From Larix kaempferi (Eukaryota > Streptophyta > Pinopsida > Pinales > Pinaceae): DNA of 64,000 nucleotides. Below, one piece after another: positions 24,500 through 35,095 of the stretch. The position numbers were made by a program, and so were the translations under genes. The DNA lies in contig BSBM01000096.1 in NCBI GenBank assembly GCA_027924585.1, forward strand, positions 5,765,501 through 5,829,500. The letters are read 5' to 3'. The notes beneath the pieces are model-generated. The model did no database searches, was not told the DNA's origin, and saw only the letters and a program-made list of their open reading frames with translations. The first letter of the stretch is position 1. Each line of letters begins with the position of its first letter.

Positions 24500-25100
24500 A
24501 AAAATGGATAGATGGGAGCGAGAAAAGGTCTCAAGCATCATCATGTGTGCGAGATACTGGATCCGGTGACATAAAGATTGTCAAAAGGGGGGCTGCGGTT
24601 TTGTGGCCCGCAAACCGAGGCAATGAGAGGGCATTTTGCAAAAAATGGCCGAAAAGTATGGGCGTGAGAGCGAGAAATGATCTCAAGCATCATCACAAGC
24701 ACGGGAAACTGAATCCGGCGATATAAAGATGGTCAACCATGGAGAACGGCGGATGTGGCACGCAAACCGAGGCGACGAGGGGGGCATGGAAAAAATGCCC
24801 AAAAAATCTGGAGGTGAGAGTGAGAAATGATCTCAAGCATCATCACGAGCGCGGAAAACTGAATCCGGTGATATAAGGTTCGTCAAAAACAAACGACGGC
24901 CAATGTGGCACGCAAACCAGGGCGACGAGGGGGGCATGGAAAAAATGCCCTAAAAATATGGATGTGAGAGCAAGAAATGATCTCAAGCATCATCACGAGC
25001 GCGGAAAACGGAATCCGGCGATATAAGACTCGTCAAAAATGGAGGTCACAAGGACTTCGGAATGGTCAAAGCAAATAACTAGGTTAAAAAATTGCTACAA
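24500..25100. repeat. 150-bp tandem repeats in the 3' region of D
   Basis: The motif 'gagagcgagaaatgatctca' recurs at about 24514, 24664, 24814 and 24964, an exact 150-bp period, with four copies. Each also contains 'gatgtggcacgcaaaccgag'. B has five copies at 38231-38990. Confidence 0.9.
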
Positions 25101-25253
25101 ATAAAGGTGAGCCCACCAAGCCAATGATGCAGTGGTGGGGAGAAATGATGATCCGCGGGGGGAAATACATGTGTATAAAATCAAATCGAATATACAAGTG
25201 GTATGTGACCTCAAAAAATGGTTGAGATCACGCATGCGAAAAAGTCAACAGGG

Positions 25254-27131
25254 TTAATGACCTCCCCCCATGCTATGTGCATGGGGTTTGTGATTGTGGA
25301 TCACATATGTGTTGGTTTGAATGATGGGCTCATTGGCGTGTTGAGATAGAGATGAAGGGGAAGGTTCAAAATGATTGATCATGCCCCCTATCCCAGGGTC
25401 AAGGTAATCTATTATGCCCCCTAACTCAGAGGTGTCAATGTGGTGCAGATGTTGTCTCAGAGAGAGATCAATAGGGAATTGAGCAACTGTTGGCGGGGTG
25501 TTATACCATGAGGCTGTGGGTCGTGGTGGCATACTGAAGTGATGATATGATGATGGGGGATTCCCTTTGTGGGGTGGATGCCCCCAGTATCTCCGACGAG
25601 GATTACGATGATGATGAGTAGGCAAGGTTTTGGGCCTGCCCCCATGTTGTGGACATGTGGTTTCCTGGTCGATTTGAAAAGGTTGAACCTGTGTGTCAAA
25701 GGGATCAATGGAAGGGGCCGACCGGACAGAGGGGTATCCAGTGGAAATCGTGTAAATGGTGTTAATTTCTTCTGAGGAGGAAGATGGTGGGGGATGAATT
25801 TCCTCAATGAGAAGAGGGCTAATCTCTAGGTCGACATTATTCAACTCGTACAGTGCTGCTGTGTAATCTGGGAGCTCAGGGCAGTGATGTGAATAATGGC
25901 CGTAGATTCCGCATATTGCACAAGGATGGTTGGTACGCAGTGATTTGTCACGAGGCATGGGGTTTGGATCGAGTTTGACCACCAGGATGTTGGGGTCGTC
26001 GTCCAGCATTTGCATGTGTTTCTGTAATGCAGGTAACTGTGGACACTGATGGGTTGGATGGCCTAACTCATCACACAACGAGCATTTGGGAGGAGCACGA
26101 AACACGGGGGGAGGTTTAACTGCCTTGGGTGGGGGTACCGCAGTGTATGGCTGTGGGCCTTTGCCCCCAGTGGGCCTGATGAGTGGAGGGGGATTCGTCG
26201 ATGACGAAGGAGTAGTAATACCGGGAGGTGGTTGAGTAGAAGTAACAATGGGTTGCACCGGTTGCAGGATGACATTTGGTGTCGACGGGGCAATGGGAGG
26301 CGAAATATACCACACGGGTAATCCCAGGGTTAACCCAGGGAGACTAAGGGTAGCCATAACTGGAGCACTTACTACGCCCGAGGGAGGGAATAGAAAGGGA
26401 ATTGTATGGATGGGTGTAACACCAATGTGACTAGGGACCAATGGTGGTTTAGGTAACACGGATGGTTGATTGTTGGGTGTTTGTGTATTATGGGACAGGG
26501 TACATAGGTCAGATACTTTGGGCGCGGGTGACGGGGGTGGAACGGATTGGAATGTTGAGGTCATCGGCGCATCTGAGTAAAATCTGGGTCCCACAGAGGA
26601 AACAAACGAGGTAGTTTCACCACAAATAGGTTGTTCAACCATGGGGAGAATATTTTTAGGTGCAGTGGGGGAGGATTGGTTTCGACGCGTTTGGAGATTC
26701 ATGTCGGATGATGACATCATAAGGAGATGATGACTACATGAATCCATCGGTTGGTTTGTGTGTGCAGCATATGTGATTTGTTGTTGTGGTGCTGTGGTTC
26801 CTTGAGGAGGATCCAACGGACGAGTGTTCGCCATTCCTTCTGTGGGAAAAGGATTCTGCAGAACCATGGGTTGTGGTTGAGGAGGTGGTGCTAGTTGTGC
26901 CGTGTGCCCTTGGCGTTGGGCGTCATCAGACCACAGTTGGCGTGCTCGCCCCAAATGGGGGCAAGTGTATGTATAGTGGCCGTATATCCCGCATATGGAA
27001 CATGGGTGGTTTGTTCGTAAATTGGGGTTCTTACCCTGTTTCGGTGGTCGATCAGGGTTTTGGTTGGCGGGGGGTAGCGTTGTTGTTGTTTGGAGGATAA
27101 GTCTGAGCGATTGGAGGTTGTGGTGCAGCAA
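25254..27131 (-). CDS. Element D gag C-terminal part: three zinc knuckles, protease deleted
   Basis: The 625-codon frame starts with a zinc knuckle (CSICGIYGHYTYTC, near residue 42), then a long proline-rich stretch, then two more knuckles: CSLCDELGHPTHQC and CAICGIYGHYSHHC, and a histidine- and proline-rich tail. Compared with B, a block of about 250 codons containing the protease is missing and the reading frame continues cleanly through the junction (near 26670). It overlaps the gag frame at 27052-27131 in another frame because of one extra C. As a nucleocapsid-like protein it would bind element RNA. The ATG is nominal; the natural product was probably a gag fusion. Confidence 0.7.
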   Translation of the reverse strand: MLHHNLQSLRLILQTTTTLPPANQNPDRPPKQGKNPNLRTNHPCSICGIYGHYTYTCPHLGRARQLWSDDAQRQGHTAQLAPPPQPQPMVLQNPFPTEGMANTRPLDPPQGTTAPQQQITYAAHTNQPMDSCSHHLLMMSSSDMNLQTRRNQSSPTAPKNILPMVEQPICGETTSFVSSVGPRFYSDAPMTSTFQSVPPPSPAPKVSDLCTLSHNTQTPNNQPSVLPKPPLVPSHIGVTPIHTIPFLFPPSGVVSAPVMATLSLPGLTLGLPVWYISPPIAPSTPNVILQPVQPIVTSTQPPPGITTPSSSTNPPPLIRPTGGKGPQPYTAVPPPKAVKPPPVFRAPPKCSLCDELGHPTHQCPQLPALQKHMQMLDDDPNILVVKLDPNPMPRDKSLRTNHPCAICGIYGHYSHHCPELPDYTAALYELNNVDLEISPLLIEEIHPPPSSSSEEINTIYTISTGYPSVRSAPSIDPFDTQVQPFQIDQETTCPQHGGRPKTLPTHHHRNPRRRYWGHPPHKGNPPSSYHHFSMPPRPTASWYNTPPTVAQFPIDLSLRQHLHHIDTSELGGIIDYLDPGIGGMINHFEPSPSSLSQHANEPIIQTNTYVIHNHKPHAHSMGGGH

Positions 27132-28569
27132 GGACTACCTGTGGTGGGAAATAAGTTGTTGGGGCTTGTGAGTGAATAGGAGCATGTGTGGCCTGCTGAT
27201 GGTAATACGTAGGGGGTGCAACTAGAGGTGGATAGGCTGAAGGTGCATGACCATAACACTGTGGTGGACATGGGGGTCCATGAGTGTGGTGGGGGTGGGC
27301 CATGGGAGCATACGAAGTTGTAGATCTAGAGTGATATGTAGCCCGCAAATGATCGGGGTTGTTATTATTGCGCATAATGGAAAATGGTTGGGGATGCGAG
27401 GCCATACGACCAATGATGCCATCTGTGGCATGGGATGCCCCCTGCGCATTGTGTTGGGATGAATCACCCCGAGGGGCGTCTGTTATAATGGTATACAGAT
27501 AACCCGACTGGGCGTAAATTAGGTCGAATTCCCGAGTTTTTAGGATAGCTTCTTCCTCGGACTGGGGTTGTTCGGATGCCACATCCTTCGCAATGAGAGG
27601 GAGGAGGGATTTGAGAAACCAATCTAGGAAGATATGGTCGTATAACTTGATTTTGCAGAGGCTTCGGCGTCGACGCCACTCATGAATGTGGTCAGTGATG
27701 TGGGTGGCCGTGTTCTGTCTGCAAGACAGTAGGATCTCGACGCCCGCATCGTAGCGGACAGGTAACTGAAAGAACTGCAGGAAGGTCGAGGCAAGGGAGG
27801 TAAAGGTGGCATGTGTCCCATGGGGCTGCTCGATATACCACTTGGCTGCAGAGCCAGTGAAGGTATGCTGTAACAGACAGAGGCGGACAGAGTCATCCAC
27901 TATGGAGTTGGAAGAACACCATAGATGGAAGGACATGATATGGTTCTGGGGGTCCTCACCTGCCTTGCCCTCAAACTTAGGGATGTCGGAGGGGAGTTTG
28001 GTGGGCATGTGAGGCCACGCAGGATCGTGTCTGATAGGATCATTGTTGAGCCTGGCTAAGTTTGGTAAGTTCAAACTCGCCATGTACAGTAAGCTAGCAG
28101 ATGTAGTGACTGGGACTGGGACATGCCTAGTCATGGTGGTATGATGTAGGGGTCCAGTAGCGCCTAAAGGTATGCTAGGTATTGAAGGTATATGTCCTCC
28201 AATAGGTGTGGTCTGGTATGGGCCAGCGCTTCCAAGTGCAACATGGGTTACACTTGGGTTAGGAATAGTAGTGGTGATTCCTGGAATCTGGGTTGTGGAC
28301 CTGAGAGGGGGTGTGACCCCTATATTCGGCATACCCATAACAGGTGGTGGCCCTGTGTTGGGCATTCCTATAACAGGAGGTGGCCCTGTGTTGGGCATTC
28401 CTATAACAGGAGGTGGCCCTGTGTTGGGCATTCCTAAATGTGGAGTGTCCGCCATATTAGGCATACCCAAGGGGGTGGTTGCTGCCATGGATGGCACCGC
28501 AGTAGAAGGGTCTGTAGACGTCTCTCCTATGGTGCTGGTAAAAAGTGGGTCAAAAGGTGTTCCAGCCAT
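27052..28569 (-). CDS. Element D gag, capsid part
   Basis: The frame starts at ATG 28569; B has the matching start at 54199. The N-terminus carries tandem 'GMPNTGPPPVI' repeats (28323-28436). The retrotransposon gag domain follows: 'LPSDIPKFEGKAGEDPQNH', 'FTGSAAKWYIEQPHGTHAT', 'FLQFFQLPVRYDAGVEIL' and 'DHIHEWRRRRSLCKIKLYD'. A Pro/Gln-rich tail ends at 27052. The frame is intact over 505 codons. Gag would form the virus-like particle in the cytoplasm. In B the same region runs straight into the zinc knuckle, so the stop here results from a one-base insertion in a C run. Confidence 0.85.
   Translation of the reverse strand: MAGTPFDPLFTSTIGETSTDPSTAVPSMAATTPLGMPNMADTPHLGMPNTGPPPVIGMPNTGPPPVIGMPNTGPPPVMGMPNIGVTPPLRSTTQIPGITTTIPNPSVTHVALGSAGPYQTTPIGGHIPSIPSIPLGATGPLHHTTMTRHVPVPVTTSASLLYMASLNLPNLARLNNDPIRHDPAWPHMPTKLPSDIPKFEGKAGEDPQNHIMSFHLWCSSNSIVDDSVRLCLLQHTFTGSAAKWYIEQPHGTHATFTSLASTFLQFFQLPVRYDAGVEILLSCRQNTATHITDHIHEWRRRRSLCKIKLYDHIFLDWFLKSLLPLIAKDVASEQPQSEEEAILKTREFDLIYAQSGYLYTIITDAPRGDSSQHNAQGASHATDGIIGRMASHPQPFSIMRNNNNPDHLRATYHSRSTTSYAPMAHPHHTHGPPCPPQCYGHAPSAYPPLVAPPTYYHQQATHAPIHSQAPTTYFPPQVVLAAPQPPIAQTYPPNNNNATPRQPKP
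28323..28436. repeat. 33-bp tandem repeat inside gag of D
   Basis: Three to four near-identical 33-bp units encode 11 residues each (GMPNTGPPPVI). In B the region is shorter and only partly repeated, so the copy number has changed between the relatives. Confidence 0.8.
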
Positions 28570-30195
28570 AATGTTGGTTGGGAAAAACTCAGTGGGGTTT
28601 TCAGATTCTGCCTCAGAATCAGAAGTGAAGTGAGGCGTGTCAGAATCGGATGACTGTCTAGTTGACCGCCGATGTGTCGATTCAAGGGATAAGGCTCGGC
28701 GTCGGTGATGTGGCGAGCCAAGTAGACTGAACTCTGGGAATTCGCCCTGTAGACGACGAGAACGTCTAAAATTCTCAATGGTGAGAAATAAGTTTTTTGT
28801 GTAAAAATCTGTATGTGTAAAATGGTAATGTATAAAAAACTCAAAACCCTAATGCAACCAAGGGTGCAAGAAGGGGAGTGAAAATGAAGGCTCTCAGGCC
28901 AAAAAATCAACCTAAAAAAAGGCACTTATTCTAGCAGCTGTGCTACAATAAGTGGAGGGATGCAACAAATGGTCAGAGTACCAACATGGAAACAGCTTCT
29001 AGAAAAAATAGGTGTAACTAGTCCAAAGGTGGGTTGAATCATGCAGACACATAACTAAAAGTATTGTGAATCAACAAACTATATTCTCTGCAAGGTGATG
29101 AAATCCAAGTCAGACAATATTGAGTGTTGAGTCCACGGCTAGATATCCCCCTACCGGGAGGAACACCGGGTAATCAATCCTAAAGAATGGCTATTAGGAT
29201 ACTCCGTTCATGACACGTTGAGAAAAGGTAAATCTGTCGTTTGGTCCTTGATCGCAATACCCCTATATAGGGATATCCCGAGAACTGCGAATGGTAGCCC
29301 TTCGGTTACTGAATGGATTTCGGTATTCCACTCAGGCTTCCGAAACCATCCTCGCGACTTCAACCCTCCTAGGGGAGAGGCCTTCCCATAAACCGGTTGT
29401 GACCGTGCCAATAAATACTAAGAGATTTTAGCTCCCTAAAGGACAACAACTATGTCTCAGATGTAATAACTGAGGGGTGTTATTGGAACACCTATCCCCT
29501 CAATACTACCTAGCTACAAAGTTCTTTTAGTGTTCCCCAAGTGGGGTTAAAAGTGGGTTGAAATTAGGGTAAGTTTTAAGGATCAGTTTAAAATTAGTGT
29601 TTGATTGGGTGCACGTGTGGTATTTTAAACTGAAATTGAAAAAAGTAAATGCTAAGTATTCAAAAAACAAAGGATCTTTTGAAAACAAAAGCAAATTTTA
29701 TGATTTTTTCAATAAATGGAAATTAAATGCTTTTCAAGGACTATTCGAAAAACAAAGGATCTTTCAAACAGGAAAACAAATAATATAACTTCTTTTCGAA
29801 ATAAATGGATTTCGTTTTCAATAATTGTTATGGGAAAAATATTAAAGAAGCAAACAACAAAAATTTTAATCTAGATAAAATGCAATCAAATCCTTCTTTC
29901 AATTTCTGAAAATATTTAAAAATACTTTTTCACATGTGCATTCTAAATAGTAAAATTTTCCTATGGCTGTAAACAATGCTGGAATTTTAATACTGGAAAA
30001 TATGGGCCAAAATGGGTGAACTGAAGTGATAAATAACACTAAAATAAAAGATTAGATAAATTTCTATGAGCAATTTCTTAAATCTAATAGGATATTTGGA
30101 TTCCTTGATCGAAAACACCCAATTTGAAAAAAAAAATCATTTCAAACAGAGTTCGGGAGAGGGAGATATGGTCGTTTGAAAATTGAGCCACGCGG
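28570..30195 (-). other. Element D 5' leader
   Basis: No gene. It is similar to B at 54200-55670, including a conserved block at about 29110-29410 ('cggttactgaatggat', 'ccctcctaggggagaggcct'). The AT-rich half next to the 33-bp repeats has short frames only. Confidence 0.75.
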
Positions 30196-30495
30196 CCAAA
30201 AAATCACATCGCGGGTTTCGGGCTAAAAGTCGCGATGTGCATCGCGGGTTTTGACAGAAAAGCCGCGATGGACCGCGCGGGTTTCTGTCGCACAGTCGCG
30301 ATGGACAGCGCGGTTTTTAGCCGCGAAGCCGCGATGTGCAGTGCGTTATTTCGGTGCACAGTCGCGATGAGCCGCGCGGAAAATAACCGTGAAGCCGCGC
30401 TGTGCAGCGCGGAAATAGGCCGCGAAGCCGTGGGGAACCGCGTGGAAAAAAGCCGAAAAGCCGCGATGAGCCACGCAACTGTTAGGATAAAAACC
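30196..30495. repeat. 33-bp CpG-rich hairpin repeats in the leader of D
   Basis: Eight 33-bp units run from 30229, alternately beginning GTCGCGATG and GCCGCGATG. The first holds the near-palindrome CGCGATGTGCATCGCG. Because 33 is a multiple of three, frames on both strands (30204-30561) stay open; I do not call them genes. The family recurs at 55670-55965 and 39345-39560. Confidence 0.9.
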
Positions 30496-30691
30496 GCGAG
30501 GCGAAAGCCATGCACGGGAGCCGAAAAACGAACCCGAAAATTGAGAATTTCAGGCTGTTAATGGCAATAGATGGGGCCAAAACCTAGAGCAGCAATAGAT
30601 CTGCTGTCTAGGATGGCAGATCTATGGATCTAAAGGCTAAAAACTAATAAAAAACTAAAATTGAAAGCAAAATTTGAGATCTATTGTTCAA

Positions 30692-30713
30692 AGCCAGCGG
30701 AGTCGCCAAAAAC
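30692..30713 (-). other. Element D primer-binding site, tRNA-Arg-like
   Basis: On the minus strand the sequence after the 5' LTR is GTTTTTGGCGACTCCGCTGG. The TGGCGACTC...CTGG core matches Ogre/Tat primer sites and is identical in B. Confidence 0.7.
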
Positions 30714-31416
30714 TGTTGGCTTGGTTTTGCAACCAGGCTTAGTGCTATGGGCACCTGCTAACTAGTAGCAGCAGTTTCAATGTAAAGCAAATAACAATAA
30801 ACTAAATCTACACTAAACTAAACTAGCATGTGCATTTTGAATTAAAAAACAAGAACAAGAAAGATAAAAAATAATTTTTGTATTGACAATGGGGCAAGCA
30901 AATGCTTGCAAGTACAATACCTCCAAGTGATGAAGGTTGTTGAATGGCTCCAATGGTGAGCAGCTCCAATCTCCAATGGGTCCTTTCTCCAAGGCTTGCT
31001 ACAATGGCCAAATACTCAAGGGAGATTTTGGCAGCATGAGGATAGGAATCTGGATGGATGTGAAATGAGGAGCCCCTACCACCTTTTTATAGGTTTTGGT
31101 GGTGGGGAATACCATTTGTGGTTTTGTGGAAACCAAATGGTATTGACCAACATGGTTTAGGTACTTTTCCCTCCTTTTTCCTTTTTTGAATAAAATTAAT
31201 ATTTTAATCCCCTTTTTAATATTTTGGGAATTTGGACCCTTTTTGAGGGTTTTTTATGCTTTTCAGGAAAAATAATCTTTTTGAGTGGGAAAAAGGGGTG
31301 TACTAAGGTCTTTTGGTGACCTTTTGTTGGTTTCAGAGGCTCAGATGGTGGAAGAGTGGACAAATGGGTCATGTGAATAAGGGAATGAGCTAGTGAGCAC
31401 TTTTTAGGTGTTAACA
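30714..31416 (-). repeat. Element D 5' LTR (703 bp)
   Basis: It pairs with 22140-22844. The minus-strand TATA box is at about 31084-31092, so transcription would run leftward through gag. Confidence 0.95.
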
Positions 31417-31785
31417 GGTAGCTACAACATATCTTCCGACGGCTGCAACTTATTTCCCGGCGACTGCGACATATCTCCCGGCGCCGTAAAACTTTTCTCT
31501 GGTAGCCATGACTTTTTATTCCGATAGCCGTAAAACCTTTTTCCCAGCTGCCGTGAACCATTTCCTGTAGCTGCAACATATCTTTCGACGGCTGCAACAT
31601 AATTCCCGTCGACTGTGACATATCTCCCGCCACCGTAAAAACTTTTCCCTGACAGCCGTAATTTTTCCCGATCCCGTAAATTCTTTTCCCGGCTGTAGTG
31701 AATCGTTTTCCGGTGGCTACAACATATTTCCCGGTGGCTACAACATATTTTTCGTCGGCCATGATATCATTTCTGGCAACTTGCA
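31417..31785. repeat. Element C array of about 22-bp repeats (right part)
   Basis: The array interrupted at 22139 resumes here with the same units. The first five bases, ggtag, are the right target duplication of D. The minus-strand frame at 31196-31786 is made of repeat and LTR sequence. Confidence 0.8.
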
Positions 31786-32320
31786 TTGGTACATCCTGTG
31801 TTAATGGAAGAATTGCTCCAACCTTGCTAAGTTATGGCTCTGATTCATCCTAGTCGTGCCGGCGAACTCATCATTCCGACCCCGAGGACGCGATGGTTTG
31901 TGTTTCACTGGCGGAAGGAATTATTGCATTATTTATGACTGTGCACGAGTCTGGTTCCGCAACGTCACCAACTGCACGCTCCACCATTCTCCGCAGGATA
32001 TTTGACGCACAGTCCTATGAGGTATGGCTTTCATTTATCACGTGATTAAGTATTTATATAATTGAACAATATCAGTCATACCTTTATACGTATCGCCATT
32101 ATGCCTAATGAGACCTTTCCCTCGTACGACGTAAACATTAATAACTGCCACCTTCCCCAATTCGGAATGGAAATTTTGAACGTTATTCTGTGCTCAACTT
32201 TCCAAATTTGTCCATCTCTTCAACATCTCCGCTCAGCGATTCGTGCATCCTCTGTGCTGCAACTTCTATTCTCGGATTCTGACATCTGTGGGATAGCAAC
32301 TTCAGCTTGCCTCCAGGACC
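31786..32320 (+). other. Element C region before the extra frame
   Basis: Short coding-like patches exist: a frame from ATG 31888 of about 50 codons ending after a GAG-GTATGG that could be a splice donor, and another at 32062-32343. The ATG at 32321 is preceded by 'ttgcctccaggacc', which has an acceptor-like CAG. A spliced subgenomic RNA is possible but unproven. Confidence 0.35.
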
Positions 32321-35095
32321 ATGGGGATTCCAGTTCATCATGAACCTTTGAATACACAGGAACTCAGGAAAAATCTTCAAGTTCTTGCCATCTTTCAAGC
32401 CGCTGGCTGGCTCGAATTTCTTGAGCGACTAGATGGATTCAATTGGGAAGCAGCCTTGCAGTTTGCTTTAAACCTCACCAAAACTCACTCCATGGTGTGG
32501 GGGTTGCGCATAGAAGTATCCGAGGCCATTATATCCGAGGTTACTGCCATCCCGCTGGTGGGAAAGCCATGGTTTAACCGACGAGTCCCCACGACGACTG
32601 CACATGAAGCATTTTTACTGGAGGGAGAGCAAGTAGAATCATCAAGAAGAGGGATCGCACTGCACTCATTTCCGCGGCCATGGGACCAAGTTGCTGTCTT
32701 TCTCAAGAAGTACATCACTTGTGAAGGTAGATATCAAACTGTGTATAATTCTGAACTCCCTTTACTTTCTCATCTCCACCATGGCATTTTATTAAACATT
32801 CCATATTATCTACTGCATGACTTGTGTCATATGGCGGCATTTGTCCAGTATGCTAAGCACCCACTTTCCTCCCTCACCCACCATGGCCTTATCAAATTAA
32901 TAATTGTAAGAACCCTTTCCCAGCATCATATAACCTGGGAAAAATTCATAGCTCGAGCTCAGCAACCCGCCCCCTTGCGGGTTGTCCCATTATAGCAGAT
33001 ACGAGTTCCACCACAAAAGGAGGACTGGAGTCCCTCCACTGAAGTTGTGGGGGGGGATGAAATTGAAGAAGAACATCAACCGGGGGCACAAGTAGGGCCA
33101 TCTGGGGGGGATGAAACTATAGTAGAAGAATAGCAGCCAGGGGCACAAGCAGAGCCATCTGGGGGGGATGAAACTATATTAGAAGAAGAACAATTGGGGG
33201 CACAAGCAGAGCCATTTGGGGGGGGTGAAACTCCATTAGAAGAAGAACAATTAGGGGCACAAGCAGAGCCGTTGGGGGAGGATGTAGATAAAAACCCTGT
33301 GGAAAATCCAGACAATAGGGTAGCTTTGACACCAGAAGGTGAAATTGGAGCAGCACTAAATGCTGTGACAAATGAACCTGAAGGTGACAGAGCCAGGGCA
33401 ATAGAAGAAAATATTGAGCTGGTAACTATTGAATCCTCACGTGAGTGGGTAGGAGGAGCTTTAATTGAAGAAGAACAACATGAGGAGCAAGAAAACATTC
33501 CTTCGACCTCAGCTATGAATCCCTATGTACCAGCTCCACAAAAAAAAAAAAAAAGAGCAATCAATGAATTTAACATAACCTCACCAATCAGAAAGAAAAG
33601 AACTAGATCAGCTACAGTAGCAGAGGCAGCCAGAAAAAGATGGGCAACCTTAGAGGCACAAGTTGAACCCCTGATCCTTGTACCGAGACCAATGGATGCT
33701 CCACAAAGGCTAGTTGAGGAAGAACCTGGAATTGAAGGACTTCTGGCTGAGAACACACTGTTAAAAGAGGACCTCCAAGTGCTTCGAAGGGAATTGGAAA
33801 CCTGCAGAAAACTAGGTGAAAGGAAACTGTATACATTGGTAGAAGCTACAGACCAACTGGAGGGATCAAACTCTACTGATCCTGGTAAGGAGGATGAATG
33901 AGTAATCTGTCCCACCTGTGGAGAAATATTCAAGGAGGCAGGCCACAAGATTATACTTCATACCTGCTCAGCACAACAGCCTGCGGCCACAATAGAGGAA
34001 GCTGCAGAAAAAGAAGATGCTGCCACACAAGAACCAGCATCTTTAAACATCCTTGCTGAAGCTGCCACCAATCCTGTGACAGAGGAGCTAAGGGATGAAA
34101 TCATGTATGATGATGAGGATAAAGAATACACTGTAACCCCAGAATGCTACCACGACACAGAGATTATAGAGCATATGGGAGAAGAACTGGGGATGGGGAA
34201 CACTCTGGAGCTTAAGGAAGAATTCTATATTGTAACCCCAGAATGCTCCCATGACACATAAATTTTAGAAGAGGAGCCACAAAGGCAAGACAGTGATAAA
34301 CTTGAACAGGGTGCTGTAACACAAGAACCAACAAACCTGAGTATACTTGTCCAATCGGCTGAACAAATGGGAGAAGAACCTTGGATAGAGGACACTCTGG
34401 AATTTAATGATGAACTATGGGTTGTAACCCCAGAATGTTCCCATGACACAGAGCTTATAGGAGAAGAATTGCAACAACAGGAGGGTGAATAGGCAAGCTA
34501 GGATGTTGCTACACAAGAACCAACATCCTTGGAGGCTGCAGCAGGTACTCCTAAATTTCAATTAGAAGATAACTCTGGAAGGGATATCATTCCCGATATG
34601 CAGTGGAGTGAGGATGAACAGGTACAAACATAATCCCTAGGTGACACTGAAATCTTGGAGGAGGAGCTGCACAATGAGGAAGATATCCAATCTCAGCAGT
34701 AGAAGGACAAAGAAGACACTGAAATCTTGGAGGAGGGGCTGCACAATGAGGAAGATATCCAATCTCAGCAGCAGAAGGACAAAGAAGACACTGTTACACA
34801 AGAACAAGTGTCTCTAAAAGCAATGAAGGTAGCTGCTGAAGAGAGTCTAAAGGATGTTGCTATTACACAAGAACCAACAACTCTCATATTAGACTTAGAT
34901 GTGTTGTAAGACACTGTCCCACAAGAACCAGTGCTTCTACCTCCTAGAAATGTCATTGATTTAGACTCAGATTAAGATTTCCTTTCAAGTCCTCCCTAGG
35001 CACAACATATAATGAGACTGCAGGAAGAAGTGATTTCCACTTGCACCAACTGCATTTCCAGACACCAGCAGGTAGCATTGGAAGGGGAACAGTGA
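32321..35095 (+). pseudogene. Element C extra frame (925 codons): globular, acidic, coiled-coil protein
   Basis: A single frame runs from ATG 32321 to TGA 35093-35095 if about eleven stops are ignored (first TAG at 32993). Nearly all stops are TAG or TAA in contexts where CAG or CAA fits. Residues 1-225 look globular, with 'VWGLRIEVSEAIISEVTAIP' and 'LLNIPYYLLHDLCHMA'. Then come four 19-residue acidic repeats (33052-33280, 57 bp each), basic clusters KKKKKR and RKKRTR, a leucine-rich coiled coil ('LLAENTLLKEDLQVLRREL'), a Cys/His cluster (CPTCGEIFKEAGH), a long acidic tail with a 72-bp duplication, and a final CTNC. I see no signal peptide or membrane segment, so it is not an ordinary envelope-like frame. 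Family and function unknown. Confidence 0.6.
33052..33280 (+). repeat. 57-bp tandem repeat in the extra frame of C
   Basis: 'ggggcacaag' recurs at 33083, 33140, 33197 and 33254. Each unit encodes 19 residues ending in an acidic EEE-type stretch with GAQAEPSGG. Confidence 0.85.

Larger units (their letters stand above)
22140..31416 (-). mobile_element. Element D: non-autonomous gag-only relative of B
   Basis: D is 9277 bp with LTRs of 705 and 703 bp that differ at about eight positions, so it is the youngest element here. It keeps the B-type primer site, leader with 33-bp repeats, gag, all three zinc knuckles, the 230-codon 3' frame, hairpins and 150-bp repeats. It lacks protease, RT, RNase H, integrase and the antisense gene. 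It would need enzymes from another element to move. B and D are sister families: their LTRs, leaders and gag align throughout but clearly differ. Confidence 0.9.

Noticed and set aside
25569-27100. Plus-strand frames opposite D's gag
   Set aside because: They are shadows of the intact minus-strand coding sequence with no domain of their own.
30204-30561. Ala-rich frames on both strands in the D leader
   Set aside because: They are produced by the 33-bp CpG-rich array upstream of gag.
32321-35095. Envelope-like gene in element C
   Set aside because: The position fits, but no signal peptide, membrane segment or glycoprotein features are visible.
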